From: Rhodospirillales bacterium
GTDB lineage: Bacteria; Pseudomonadota; Alphaproteobacteria; Acetobacterales; Acetobacteraceae
Length of the DNA stretch: 33,510 nucleotides
NCBI GenBank assembly: GCA_025352665.1
Contig: JANXSM010000036.1
Span: forward strand, 1 to 33,510
Direction: 5' to 3'
How positions within the stretch are numbered: position 1 is the first letter of the stretch; each line of letters opens with the position of its first letter. Shown piece after piece: positions 1 to 7,565 of the stretch. Both the position numbers and the translations under genes were made by a program. Below the pieces are notes generated by a model. The model was not told the DNA's origin, ran no database searches, and was given only the letters and a program-made list of their open reading frames with translations.

Positions 1-323
1 TCAACCCCAAGCCGCGCAAAGGCGCGGTCGCTGCGCGAGGGTTGACTCCGCTCTCCAGGGCGGGGCGAGGGGCGGACATCAGATGAATGACGGAGGTTGC
101 ACATTTCGTCATTGCCTTGATGTCGGCCGCTCTTGCGGTTCGTCGGGGCAGCTCAAGGCGCCCGCTGGGCCGGCGCTTGCGCCGCTTGGCCTTGAACTGG
201 CCTGGCGAACCGCAAGACACTCGCGCGACCGGGGCAGGCGCGCGACGGAGCTCCGGGGGCGTGAGCACATAAGGTGAATCCCTTAGTTGTGTCCCCAGGC
301 GGTTTCGTGGTTTGTTCTTTTTT
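1..323. other. Gene-poor left edge, no confident gene
   Basis: No coding region is supported here. Two short overlapping open frames near 83-277 have Arg/Gly/Pro-rich translations typical of GC-rich noncoding DNA. A small hairpin is visible at 12-27 (CCGCGC, loop AAAG, GCGCGG), nested inside a 7-bp inverted repeat TCAACCC (1-7) / GGGTTGA (39-45). This could be the tail of a terminator for a gene left of the window. The 3' part (about 255-323) would be the leader of the next gene. Confidence 0.4.
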
Positions 324-959
324 ATGACCTCTCCGAACCCAATTCCCGCAACCGACCGCTTTTCGCTGTCCATCGATGGACTGTTGGGGGTGGTGGCCGC
401 GGCGATTGTTGGGGGGCGGATGAATGCGGCGATGATTCTGCTGGTTTGGACCCGGATCAAGCGCATCGAGATGCGGGTTCTGGCGCTGGTGGCGTCGATC
501 CGGGCGGGGCGGTATCGGGGTGGTTGGGTGGTGGAGGGGCGGGCGGCGCGCGCCCAGGCCGGACCTCGGGCGGCACCGCCGGCCTCGTTGGAATTGCCGC
601 GCAGCTTCGCCTGGCTGATTGTGCTGGTGCCTTACAAGGCCGCTGGTTTTGCCAGTCAGCTGCGCTATCTGCTGGCCGACCCTGAGATGGTGGCGCTGCT
701 GGCGGCGGCGCCCCGGCTGGGCAGGATTTTGCGGCCTCTGTGCCGGATGCTGGGGATCGAGGCGGAACTGCTTTCCCCGGCGGTGGCGGAGATGCCGGTG
801 GTGGCCTCGCAGGCGGTGGTCAGCGAGCCGGTTCAGGAAATTACGGTGGCGCAGGCGACGTTTGGGCGTTCGGTGTCGGCGCTGGAGGTGGCCGCTGCCG
901 CCAGGATGCGGGCGAGCCGGAGTTCAGATCCGGACGGTGGGTTTTTCGTGCCGGCTTGA
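324..959 (+). CDS. Conserved-looking hypothetical protein with one membrane segment
   Basis: I do not recognise a characterised family. The protein is about 211 aa. After a short polar N-terminus it has a hydrophobic stretch around residues 14-43 broken by GGRMN, then a basic segment (RIKRIEMR, residues about 50-57), an Ala/Arg-rich linker, a second hydrophobic patch (about 93-108, FAWLIVLVPYKAAG) and a helical Leu/Ala/Arg region. The C-terminus is Val/Ala-rich and ends with a short polar tail. ATG 324 is chosen; an in-frame TTG lies at 312 in a T-rich leader. No clear Shine-Dalgarno is present. It converges on the substrate-binding protein gene at 1030. The ordered, non-repetitive sequence favours a real gene, but the function is unknown. 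Confidence 0.55.
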   Translation: MTSPNPIPATDRFSLSIDGLLGVVAAAIVGGRMNAAMILLVWTRIKRIEMRVLALVASIRAGRYRGGWVVEGRAARAQAGPRAAPPASLELPRSFAWLIVLVPYKAAGFASQLRYLLADPEMVALLAAAPRLGRILRPLCRMLGIEAELLSPAVAEMPVVASQAVVSEPVQEITVAQATFGRSVSALEVAAAARMRASRSSDPDGGFFVPA

Positions 960-1029
960 CGGGCGCCGTCTTCGCATGTCCTAAACGTTACGATATCATA
1001 ACAAAATACCTCAGTCGGCGTTCGGCGTT

Positions 1030-2616
1030 TTATTTCGGCGGTTTTACCGGGTCGGCGGTGTCCGAAACTGTGGCACTCATCGCAACCGTGCGCCCGTCCG
1101 CCCGCGGCGCATACAAGACCCCCGCCCTTGACGCCCAGGTGTTGATCTCCTGATACACCGGGACCACGCCGAGATCGGCGAAGGCCACGTGCGTCGCGTG
1201 GATCAGCTTCAGTTCACGGGCGGTGTCGTCGATCGTGTTCAGCGCGTCGGTGATCTCGCGGTCCAGGCCCGGGTTGTTGTAGTGGCCGAAATTGGCCGAC
1301 CCGCGGCCGGGGGCGCTGCCGACGCTTGCGAACACCTTGCTCAGCCCGTAGCCGGCCTCACCGGAGTTGCTCGCCCAGCTGTTGAAGCTGAGGGCGAAAT
1401 CCTGGTGCGCGGCGCGGCCGAGGAAGGCGGCGGGAGGGACGGTCTCGGCGATGGCGTGAAACCCGGCGCGGCTCAGCATCTGCGCCATGGCCTGGATCAC
1501 CTCGGACTTGGTGGTTTCGCCGTGTAGCACGATGCGAAAGCCATCGGGGTAGCCGGCCTCGGCCAGCAGCTTTTTTGCGGCGCCCGGGTTGTAGCGGGGC
1601 ACGCCGATATCGGCCGAATACGAATACATGCCGGGGTTGAGGAACTGACCGGTGGGCTTGACGGTGTTGCTGAGCACCCGATCGGCCAGTGCGTCTCGGT
1701 TGAGGGCCAGCGAGATCGCCTGGCGCACCCGGATGTCGCGCAGGGGGTTGTGTGGCAGGGGCTTGCCGTCGTTGTCGGTAAGGAACGGCACGTTGGCGTC
1801 GGCGCCGACATTGGGGGCGAGGAACAGGGTGCGGGTGCCCAGCTCCTCGGCGACCCGGATCGCCTTGTCGGCCTTGAAGCGGGCGATGTCGGATGATGCG
1901 GGGAAATCGATGAGGTCCACGTCGCCGGACAGCAGGGCGGCGGAGCGGGAGCCGGGCAGGGGGATGGCCTTCAAGGTGACGCGGGCCCAGTCGGGCTTTG
2001 GGCCCCACCAGTTTTCGTTGCGTTCCAACACCATGCCGTCGCCGCGGTCGTGTTTCACAATCCGGTAGGGGCCGGTGCCGATGGCGGCCTTGAGGCTGTT
2101 GTAGTCCTCGGTGGTGGCGCCGGTGCCTGCGTGGCGGGACACGATGGCGACGTTGGCGAGATCGCCGGGCAGGTTGGGTTCCGGTCGCTTGGTGGTCACG
2201 CGCAGGGTCTGCGGGTCGATCACCTCGAGTGCGGCGATCGCTGCGACGTAGCTGTCGAACCCGCCGGTGGCGTTGGGGATGTGGCGCACGCGGTCGTAGG
2301 TGAAGATGATGTCGTCGGCCGAGAAGGGCACGCCGTCCTGCCACACCACGCCCGGCCGAAGCTTGAATTCCCACACCGTGTCAGAAATCGCGCGCCAGGA
2401 GAGGGCGAGGCCAGGGGCCAGGCGGGTGTCGGGCGTCTGTTCGACCAGGCGGTCGTACAGATGCAGCATCAGCGCCTTTTCGTAGAGCACGTTGTAGAAA
2501 TGCGGGTCGATCGATTTGGCGACCGCGGTCATGCCGATACGCAGGTTCTGCGCGTGCGCGGCAGGCGCCAGGGCGATGCCAGCCGCGAGCAAGGTTGATG
2601 CGAGTTTGCCGCGCAT
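1030..2616 (-). CDS. ABC transporter substrate-binding protein, family 5 (peptide/nickel type)
   Basis: This is a periplasmic solute-binding protein of the SBP_bac_5 (DppA/OppA/NikA-like) family, expected to deliver a peptide or similar solute to an ABC permease. The chosen ATG (2616) gives 528 aa with a clear signal peptide, MRGKLAS followed by a hydrophobic core and an AHA-Q cleavage site near residue 23. A GGAAG ribosome site lies 9 nt upstream, so the longer in-frame start at 2649 is unlikely. Family landmarks are visible: the early 'SIDPHFYN' and 'LYDRLVEQ' segments, 'LAPGLALSWRAISDTVWEFKLRPGV' with WQDG, 'FSADDIIFTYDRV', and the mid-protein 'NPLRDIRVRQAISLALNRDAL'. Length is normal for the family. 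No permease or ATPase gene is adjacent, so it is an orphan in this window. The ligand cannot be inferred. Confidence 0.92.
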   Translation of the reverse strand: MRGKLASTLLAAGIALAPAAHAQNLRIGMTAVAKSIDPHFYNVLYEKALMLHLYDRLVEQTPDTRLAPGLALSWRAISDTVWEFKLRPGVVWQDGVPFSADDIIFTYDRVRHIPNATGGFDSYVAAIAALEVIDPQTLRVTTKRPEPNLPGDLANVAIVSRHAGTGATTEDYNSLKAAIGTGPYRIVKHDRGDGMVLERNENWWGPKPDWARVTLKAIPLPGSRSAALLSGDVDLIDFPASSDIARFKADKAIRVAEELGTRTLFLAPNVGADANVPFLTDNDGKPLPHNPLRDIRVRQAISLALNRDALADRVLSNTVKPTGQFLNPGMYSYSADIGVPRYNPGAAKKLLAEAGYPDGFRIVLHGETTKSEVIQAMAQMLSRAGFHAIAETVPPAAFLGRAAHQDFALSFNSWASNSGEAGYGLSKVFASVGSAPGRGSANFGHYNNPGLDREITDALNTIDDTARELKLIHATHVAFADLGVVPVYQEINTWASRAGVLYAPRADGRTVAMSATVSDTADPVKPPK

Positions 2617-2675
2617 ATTGGTTTTCTTCCGATCCTGGTCGACCGGCATTATGCGGCCTGTGGGCGGGGGTGCCT

Positions 2676-2778
2676 AGAGCGGGATGACGTCTGAAAGGCG
2701 ACGTCAGCCCACTCTAGGTCGTTGTTTTATCGCGTGATTCAAACCTTTCGGTGGTTCCACCTTCGGTCATCACGCGCT
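2676..2778 (+). repeat. Dispersed two-hairpin repeat, unit A1 (full)
   Basis: This is a full 103-bp unit, the first of a head-to-tail pair. The left module is a near-perfect hairpin (AGAGCGGGATGACGTC, short loop, partner ending in CTCT). A T-rich spacer (TTGTTTTATCG) follows. The right module is a second hairpin, opening CGCGTGATTC and closing TCATCACGCG. It lies between the SGNH hydrolase 3' end and the 5' side of the substrate-binding protein gene. Confidence 0.93.
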
Positions 2779-2881
2779 AGAGCGGGATGACGTCTGACAG
2801 GCGATGTCAGCCCGCTCTAGCTAATTGTTTTATCGCGTGATTCAGACTTTTCGGTGATCCCACCTTCGGTCATCACGCGCT
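2779..2881 (+). repeat. Dispersed two-hairpin repeat, unit A2 (full, tandem to A1)
   Basis: This is a second 103-bp unit abutting A1 with no spacer and differing at scattered bases. Its right end, ...ATCACGCGCTA, read on the minus strand gives TAGCGCGTGAT. The TAG at 2882-2880 is the stop codon of the SGNH hydrolase gene. Confidence 0.93.
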
Positions 2882-3626
2882 ATCCGTGCAGCAGCGGGGC
2901 CAGGGCGGGCGCGATCGCCTGGGCGAGCTTTGCCATGCCGTCCGCAGTGGGGTGCAGCAGCGGGTCCGGTGGGGTGAGCAGGCCATCATAATAGAGGGCG
3001 CGGTTCAAGACGCCGCCTGGGCTGAACACCGGGGTGACGTCAGCGAACGCGACCGCGCCGCCGTGGCCGTGGCGTTGGGCCAGGCCCTGGTTGATCACAA
3101 GCGTGGTTTGGTCGACCCAGGCGCTGCGCTGGCTTGGCAGCACGCTGACCAGGAGCGGGCGCGTGCCCGGGAGATGGCGGCGCAGGCTTTCGAGCACGGC
3201 CGCGATCCCGGCCAGCGTGTCCTCCGCCGACCAATGCGCCAGGCCCATGTTGTTGGCGCCGATCAGGATCACCGCGGCCTTCGGCGCGATGCCGGAGAGC
3301 TCGCCGTTTTCCATGCGCCACAGCAGATGGCAGGTCGAGTCGCCCTTGAAGCCCAGATTGACCGCGCGACTGGGGGCGTAATAGCGCTCCCACACCGGGT
3401 GGAAATGGGCCCAGGGCTGGGGGCCGTCCTGTTCGAAATTCTGTGTGATGGAGTCGCCGAGCCAGATCAGTTCGGGCCGCGCGGTGCGCAGTTCGGCCAG
3501 CTTGGCTTGGTGGCGCTGCTTCCACCAGGCGGTCTGCAGGCGCGAAATGGGCGTGGCCGCGGCAGGGATTCTGCCGGCCGCGAGTAGCAGAGGAGCTGCC
3601 AGGAGCGCGCGGCGGCCGATCCTCAC
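2880..3626 (-). CDS. SGNH/GDSL hydrolase, PAF-acetylhydrolase-like, exported
   Basis: This is a 248-aa lipase/esterase-type hydrolase of the SGNH superfamily. Block I is WLGDSIT (Ser59 nucleophile), block II is NLGFKGDST (about 90-98), block III is LIGANN (about 121-126), and block V is DPLLHP (Asp221, His225). The order WLGDSIT / NLGFKGDST / LLWRMENGEL / IGANN resembles the PAF-AH beta/gamma-type subgroup. The N-terminus RIGRRALLAAPLLLAA is a signal sequence with a twin arginine. GTG 3626 is chosen because it overlaps the uppP stop as GTGA, giving translational coupling. A longer frame continuing upstream is only an out-of-frame reading of uppP. Coupling to uppP suggests an envelope role, but the substrate is unknown. 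The TAG stop lies in repeat unit A2. Confidence 0.88.
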   Translation of the reverse strand: MRIGRRALLAAPLLLAAGRIPAAATPISRLQTAWWKQRHQAKLAELRTARPELIWLGDSITQNFEQDGPQPWAHFHPVWERYYAPSRAVNLGFKGDSTCHLLWRMENGELSGIAPKAAVILIGANNMGLAHWSAEDTLAGIAAVLESLRRHLPGTRPLLVSVLPSQRSAWVDQTTLVINQGLAQRHGHGGAVAFADVTPVFSPGGVLNRALYYDGLLTPPDPLLHPTADGMAKLAQAIAPALAPLLHG

Positions 3627-4459
3627 GCAACGAAGCCGAGGTAGCCGGCCGCCAGCAGGCCCGCGGCCACGCAGTAATAACCGAAAGGGTCCATCGCCCA
3701 GCGCTCGTGGTTGGCGAAGTAGCGCATCAGGAACCAGGTGCTGGCCAGCGCCACCACGCCCGCCACCAAGGCTGCGATCGCAGCCGTGCCGAGCACGCCC
3801 GGCGCCACGTTCGCGCGCAGCAGATGCGGCACCTCCAGAACGGTGGCGCCCACGATGATCGGCAGCGCGATCAGGAACGAGAAATGCGCCGAGCCCTCGT
3901 GATCCACGCCTCGGAGCACGCCGCCGATGATGGTCGCGCCTGAGCGAGAGATGCCGGGAAACAGCGCGCCGCACTGCCAGAGCCCGATCACCAGCGCGTC
4001 CGTCGGCGTCAATGCGGACAGGGGTCGCGCGCCGCTGCCCTTGATACGCTCGCCGACCAGCAGCATCAGGCCGTTCAGCACCAGGATGCAGGAGACCAGG
4101 ATCGGGCTTGCGAACAGGTCGCGGAAGAACTTGTTGAACACGAAGCCGAAGATGACGGCGGGGATGGTCGCAATGACGATGAGAAGGAACACGCGTCGTG
4201 CGTCCGCCACCTCGCTCGCACCGGCGAGACCGAGCACGCCGCGGATGATGCGCACCCAGTCGCGCCAGAAATAGATGAACAGGGCGGCCGCGGTGCCGGT
4301 GTGCAGCAGTACCAGGAAGGGCAGGAAGGAGTCGGATTTCTGGTCGAGGTTCCAGTGGAAGATCGCCGGCAGCACCACCGCATGCCCGAGGCTGCTGACC
4401 GGGAACAGCTCGGTTGCCCCCTGCAGGATGGCCACCAGAATTGCGTGCAACAGATCCAT
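3623..4459 (-). CDS. uppP: Undecaprenyl-diphosphatase
   Basis: An integral-membrane enzyme of 278 aa that dephosphorylates undecaprenyl pyrophosphate, recycling the lipid carrier for peptidoglycan and other envelope glycans; the family is linked to bacitracin resistance. Both signature motifs are present: ILQGATELFPVSSLGHA (about 11-26, with Glu17) and LFPGISRSGAT (about 166-176). Hydrophobic segments are spread through the whole protein, as expected for BacA/UppP. ATG 4459 is chosen because GGAAGG sits 9 nt upstream and the protein then starts MDLLHAILVAILQG, as in family members; the in-frame extension to 4519 is not family-like. The stop overlaps the GTG start of the SGNH hydrolase by 4 nt, so the two form an operon. 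Confidence 0.95.
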   Translation of the reverse strand: MDLLHAILVAILQGATELFPVSSLGHAVVLPAIFHWNLDQKSDSFLPFLVLLHTGTAAALFIYFWRDWVRIIRGVLGLAGASEVADARRVFLLIVIATIPAVIFGFVFNKFFRDLFASPILVSCILVLNGLMLLVGERIKGSGARPLSALTPTDALVIGLWQCGALFPGISRSGATIIGGVLRGVDHEGSAHFSFLIALPIIVGATVLEVPHLLRANVAPGVLGTAAIAALVAGVVALASTWFLMRYFANHERWAMDPFGYYCVAAGLLAAGYLGFVA

Positions 4460-4619
4460 CGCTCTCGACCTTCCATCGGTGATACGCAGGCGCGGACCTA
4501 GTGTCTCGCCCGTGACCACAGGTCAAGTGCGGGCGAAAGTCTGAACGCGAACGTTAAGAAGTTGGTTTTGGAGCAGTTCCCGACATGAGGCACTTGCCTG
4601 CGAGCCTTGCGATCCGCCC

Positions 4620-5045
4620 ATGATCTGGGTGACGGATGCGATCAGCCTGTCGGAGTCTGAGCTGCAGGAGACGTTCCTGCGGTCGTCGGGTGCCGGTGGC
4701 CAGAATGTCCAGAAGGTTGAGACGGCCGTGCAGCTCCGGTTCGACGCCAGGGCTTCGCCCAACCTGCCGGACGGGGCGCGGGGCCGGCTTGAGCGCCTGG
4801 CCGGCAACCGGTTGACGGCTGACGGGGTGATCGTGATCACGGCGCAGCGGCACCGGACGCAGCACCTCAACCGACAGGATGCGCTGGAGCGGCTGCTGGC
4901 CCTGATCCGCGAAGCAGCCCTGCCGCCGCCGCCGCCGCGCCGCAAGACCCGGCCGACCCTGGGCTCGAAAGAGCGGCGGCTGGAGGGCAAGGCGATGCGG
5001 GCGGTCATCAAGCAGGGCCGCTCCCGCCCGGATGGGGATCACTAG
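4620..5045 (+). CDS. arfB: Peptidyl-tRNA hydrolase ArfB (YaeJ/ICT1-type ribosome rescue factor)
   Basis: A 141-aa class-I release-factor-like hydrolase that frees peptidyl-tRNA on stalled, non-stop ribosomes. It shows the catalytic GGQ in SSGAGGQNVQKVETAVQLRF (Gly26-Gly27-Gln28), then the typical 'LNRQDALERLLALIREA' segment. The C-terminal tail is basic (PRRKTRPTLGSKERRLEGKAMR), which in ArfB enters the empty mRNA channel. The length matches the family and the codon-recognition domain of full release factors is absent. It is divergent from uppP with 160 bp between them. Its TAG stop (5043-5045) is the first three bases of repeat unit B. Confidence 0.95.
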   Translation: MIWVTDAISLSESELQETFLRSSGAGGQNVQKVETAVQLRFDARASPNLPDGARGRLERLAGNRLTADGVIVITAQRHRTQHLNRQDALERLLALIREAALPPPPPRRKTRPTLGSKERRLEGKAMRAVIKQGRSRPDGDH

Positions 5046-5107
5046 AGCGGGGGTGGCGTCTGATAGGGGACGTTATCCCGCTCCAGCTTTTTGTTTTGGC
5101 GAGCGAT
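5044..5107 (+). repeat. Dispersed two-hairpin repeat, unit B (left half, degenerate)
   Basis: The left hairpin module is intact (AGAGCGGG... with CCCGCTCC) and is followed by CTTTTTGTTTT. The sequence then decays (GGCGAGCGATTTTATTGGG), and the right hairpin is absent or unrecognisable. The unit begins on the arfB stop codon and lies between the 3' ends of two convergent genes. Confidence 0.85.
5045..5097 (+). terminator. Probable intrinsic terminator for arfB, formed by repeat unit B
   Basis: GAGCGGG (5045-5051) pairs with CCCGCTC (5077-5083), with additional inner pairing through GGCGTC/GACGTT. After the stem comes CAGCTTTTTGTTTT (T-tract about 5088-5097). A GC-rich stem followed by a T-run directly after the stop codon is a classical rho-independent layout. 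Confidence 0.7.
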
Positions 5108-5130
5108 TTTATTGGGCGGTCGGTTTAACC

Positions 5131-6243
5131 TCAGGCGATATTGCTCGGACGAGGAGCGGCGATGGCGGCGCTCAGCTGAGTGTTGCGGGTCTCTGAGGCG
5201 AAGTCGATGATCTGGACCGGCCTTCCGGCGATCCGTTTGCGCAGGTCGGCGGCGGCGGTTTCGCCTTCCGTGAGGGTCACGTCGCACAGCAGCTGGGCCG
5301 CGATGCTGGCGGCTGGATCGAGCGCCGGGTCGGCGATCCAGGACAGGATGCGGGCGTTGGGGTGATACAGCCGGGCGGTGACGGCATAGGCTGCGGCGGG
5401 CACGGGTCCGCAAAGGATGACCACGCGAAAATCCGGTGCGTTACGACGGAGCACGTCTTCCACGGTGAAGTTCATGGGAGCGCCGAGCAGCGCGCAGCCG
5501 GTGTCGGCCAGCGTTTTGGCGGCTTCGCTGTCGAAGTCGGTGTTGCGCATGGTGGCGATGCAGACATTCATGCCGAGGTTCTGTAGTGCGCTGACCAGTT
5601 TGCGTGGGGCGCCTGAGGTCGGCAGGTCGATATCGACCAGCAGGGCCAGCGGGCGACGGTCGGGGGCCGGTAGGTCGACGGGCGTACCTTCGAGGGTTTC
5701 CACCCAGCGCCGGCGGTAGAGTTTGCGCGCGTCACGTCCGGTGTCGGTGTCACTGGCGGATTGCAGCAGCCGGTCGGTCTGGCGCACCAGGAAATGGGTC
5801 ATGGCCAGCCGTTCGACGCTGGTTGCGGTGGCCTCGATCTCGGCGCTGACGATGCGTTCGAACGTGGTGCGCGCTTCCGGGCCGCCGGCGGGGGCCGCGG
5901 GCAGTTGCCAAGGCGAGCCCGCAAGATGGGCGCCGTCCTCGGCGCGACGGACCGCCACGACATGGGCCTGGCGCGGGTCAATCGGGCGGGCGAAGTTGAG
6001 GTCGAAGCCGTGGCAGCCGTTGCCGAACCCCGCCTGCGCCACGTCCGTCCGCATCATGTTGGCGAGGAACGGCACGGGTTCGTTGTCGTCGATCACGATC
6101 TCGAGCCACACCGCGGCATCCCGCTCGTCGGCATTGCAGGCCCAGCCGTGGAAGCGCCGCCAGTCGACGCTGTCCAGGTGGCCCAGCAGAGCGTGGGCGT
6201 CAGATTGGGGAAGCAGGGAAATTTCGGGCATGCCAATGCCCAT
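5131..6243 (-). CDS. Uncharacterised two-domain protein, possibly glycosyltransferase-related
   Basis: A 370-aa protein. Residues about 18-110 (GHLDSVDWRRFHGWACN ... FLANMMRTDVAQAGFGNGCHGFDL) resemble a small beta-rich domain that I associate with glycosyltransferase-containing proteins of Acetobacteraceae; this is from memory and unverified. Residues about 195-350 read like a Rossmann-type fold: PLALLVDIDLPTSGAPRKL, MNVCIATMRNT, FRVVILCGPVPAAAYAV, ARILSWIADP and a late VQIIDF strand. There is no signal peptide and no membrane segment. No DxD or other decisive catalytic motif can be assigned. The start at 6243 has no strong ribosome site; an alternative ATG lies at 6231. The 93-bp gap to the PheC-like gene is divergent. 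A cell-envelope glycan role is a guess. Confidence 0.72.
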   Translation of the reverse strand: MGIGMPEISLLPQSDAHALLGHLDSVDWRRFHGWACNADERDAAVWLEIVIDDNEPVPFLANMMRTDVAQAGFGNGCHGFDLNFARPIDPRQAHVVAVRRAEDGAHLAGSPWQLPAAPAGGPEARTTFERIVSAEIEATATSVERLAMTHFLVRQTDRLLQSASDTDTGRDARKLYRRRWVETLEGTPVDLPAPDRRPLALLVDIDLPTSGAPRKLVSALQNLGMNVCIATMRNTDFDSEAAKTLADTGCALLGAPMNFTVEDVLRRNAPDFRVVILCGPVPAAAYAVTARLYHPNARILSWIADPALDPAASIAAQLLCDVTLTEGETAAADLRKRIAGRPVQIIDFASETRNTQLSAAIAAPRPSNIA

Positions 6244-6336
6244 AAAGTCAGCAGCGGGCTGTGGGCAAGAGGTGATTGCCTATTGTGCTGTCTGTGCGAT
6301 CCTGATGTGCAATATGACAAGGGATAGGAAACGACG

Positions 6337-7116
6337 ATGCGAATGCTTGCCCTGTTGCTGACCCTATTGCTTTCACCGTTGTGCGCTGCACCCACTGCGT
6401 TCGCCGGCACGACGCTCGATGCCATTCGCGCCCGCGGCACCCTGCGGGTCGGCACCACCGGCGACTACAAGCCGTTCAGCTTCCGCAACGGCGACGGGAG
6501 TTACACCGGGGCGGACATCGACATGGCCCGCGCACTTGCCGCAAGCCTCGGCGTCAGGGTTGAATTCGTGCCAACCGTGTGGGCGCAGTTGAGCAAGGAT
6601 TTCGTGGCCGGTTCGTTTGATCTGGCGATGGGCGGCGTGACCAACCTGGCGCCAAGGGCTGCGATCGCGCCATTCGCGCACACGGTGTATGTCGACGGAA
6701 AGCGGCCGATCACGAGCTGCGCCAGCCGCGAGCGTTACACCAGCATCGCCGCCATCAACCAGCCGGACGTGCGGGTGGTGGTGAACCCCGGCGCTTCGAA
6801 CGAGGACTTCGCCCGCGCCAATTTCCCGCGGGCGAAGCTTGCCGTTCACGCCGACAATGCGACGGTGTTCGACGAAATCTCCGCCGGCCGGGCCGACGTG
6901 ATGGTGACCGATGGGATCGAGGTCGATCACCAGTCGTTCATCCACAAGGGTGTCCTCTGCGCGGCCGACGTGCCCGGACCGTTCACCCGGCTGGAGAAGG
7001 CATACTGGGTGCAGGCGGATCCGGATCTGCTGGCATTGGTGAACAGCTTCGTGGACGAACAGATGAAGTCCGGCGCCTGGCAGAAGATGCTCGGTATCGG
7101 CCTCGCCCAACCTTAG
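6337..7116 (+). CDS. pheC: Periplasmic cyclohexadienyl dehydratase-like protein (PheC / SBP_bac_3 fold)
   Basis: A 259-aa exported protein with the extracellular solute-binding protein family 3 fold. The signal peptide is residues 1-23 (MRMLALLLTLLLSPLCAAPTAFA). The mature part matches the PheC pattern closely as I remember it: LRVGTTGDYKPFSFRNGDGSYTG, DFVAGSFDLAMGGVT, a mid-protein ITSC, VVVNPGASNEDFARANFP, LAVHADNATVFDEISAGRADVMVTDGIEVDHQ and EKAYWVQ. PheC converts prephenate to phenylpyruvate and arogenate to phenylalanine in the periplasm. The segment DGIE keeps the acidic residue of the PheC 'TDAIE' motif. AGGAAA lies 6 nt upstream of the ATG. An amino-acid transport binding protein is the alternative; no permease is nearby, which favours an enzyme. 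Confidence 0.8.
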   Translation: MRMLALLLTLLLSPLCAAPTAFAGTTLDAIRARGTLRVGTTGDYKPFSFRNGDGSYTGADIDMARALAASLGVRVEFVPTVWAQLSKDFVAGSFDLAMGGVTNLAPRAAIAPFAHTVYVDGKRPITSCASRERYTSIAAINQPDVRVVVNPGASNEDFARANFPRAKLAVHADNATVFDEISAGRADVMVTDGIEVDHQSFIHKGVLCAADVPGPFTRLEKAYWVQADPDLLALVNSFVDEQMKSGAWQKMLGIGLAQP

Positions 7117-7138
7117 CGATTGCGGCGGAGCAGAGCCG

Positions 7139-7432
7139 CTACCAAGGCCGGATGATAATGGCTGGGGGCAGGAAGGCGTACGGGAAGGGTGCGTAGGGGC
7201 GCACATATTCCGGGCGGCGATTGTCGCGCCATTCGCGTTCCCGCCACGCGTGCTCCCGCCACTCCCGATCACGCCCGCCATCCTCATGCCAGTCGCGGCG
7301 GGGGCCGCCATCGTCGTGCCAGTCGCGGCGGGAGCCGCCATGCCAGCCATCGGCGTGGGCGGCGGTGGGGGCAAGGCCGGCCAGCAGTGCCGCGGCGCCG
7401 AAGGCGGCCAGAAACAGACGGCTTGCAGTCAT
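7139..7432 (-). CDS. Small secreted Arg/Trp/His-rich protein, unknown function
   Basis: A 97-aa protein with a clear signal peptide (MTASRLFLAAFGAAALLAGLAPTAAHA, cleavage near residue 27). The mature region is built of degenerate repeats of the type R-D/E-W-H/R with Gly-Gly spacers (RRDWHDDGGP, RRDWHEDGG, REWREHAW, REREWRDN), followed by a hydrophobic Pro/Tyr/Phe end (PYAPFPYAFLPPAIIIRPW). AGGAG stands 6 nt upstream of ATG 7432, which fixes the start; the longer upstream open frame is antisense to ftsB and not real. Short secreted proteins of this composition are common in Acetobacteraceae and Rhizobiales; metal or polyanion binding is possible but unproven. It is divergent from ftsB and convergent with pheC, 22 bp from its stop. 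Confidence 0.75.
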   Translation of the reverse strand: MTASRLFLAAFGAAALLAGLAPTAAHADGWHGGSRRDWHDDGGPRRDWHEDGGRDREWREHAWREREWRDNRRPEYVRPYAPFPYAFLPPAIIIRPW

Positions 7433-7565
7433 CGGGCTCTCCTTTGTCTTGGTCACTACGAACTTAACTGCAGGATCAAGGCGAAATCCGGACACGATTA
7501 CGTCCGGGGGTGCATATTCCGCCACAATCTGTGTTACAAATATTCCAGCTTTGGAGGGTATGCCT

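Noticed and set aside
83-277. Two short overlapping open frames near the left edge
   Set aside because: Compositions are typical of noncoding GC-rich DNA, there is no recognisable domain, and neither has a convincing ribosome site.
986-1001. Imperfect palindrome GTTACGATATCATAAC between the first gene and the substrate-binding protein gene
   Set aside because: It lies between two convergent 3' ends, is short and imperfect, and has no T-tract or second copy to support a function.
2676-2881. CRISPR-like or phage attachment interpretation of the tandem 103-bp repeats
   Set aside because: The two copies abut without spacers, each contains internal hairpins, and further copies are scattered singly at other gene ends, which fits a dispersed palindromic element.
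3627-4526. N-terminal extension of the SGNH hydrolase frame, giving a 548-aa protein
   Set aside because: The extra 300 residues are an alternative-frame reading of uppP (Arg/Pro/Ala/Gly-rich, no domain). uppP is unmistakable in its own frame, and the hydrolase has a signal peptide directly after GTG 3626.
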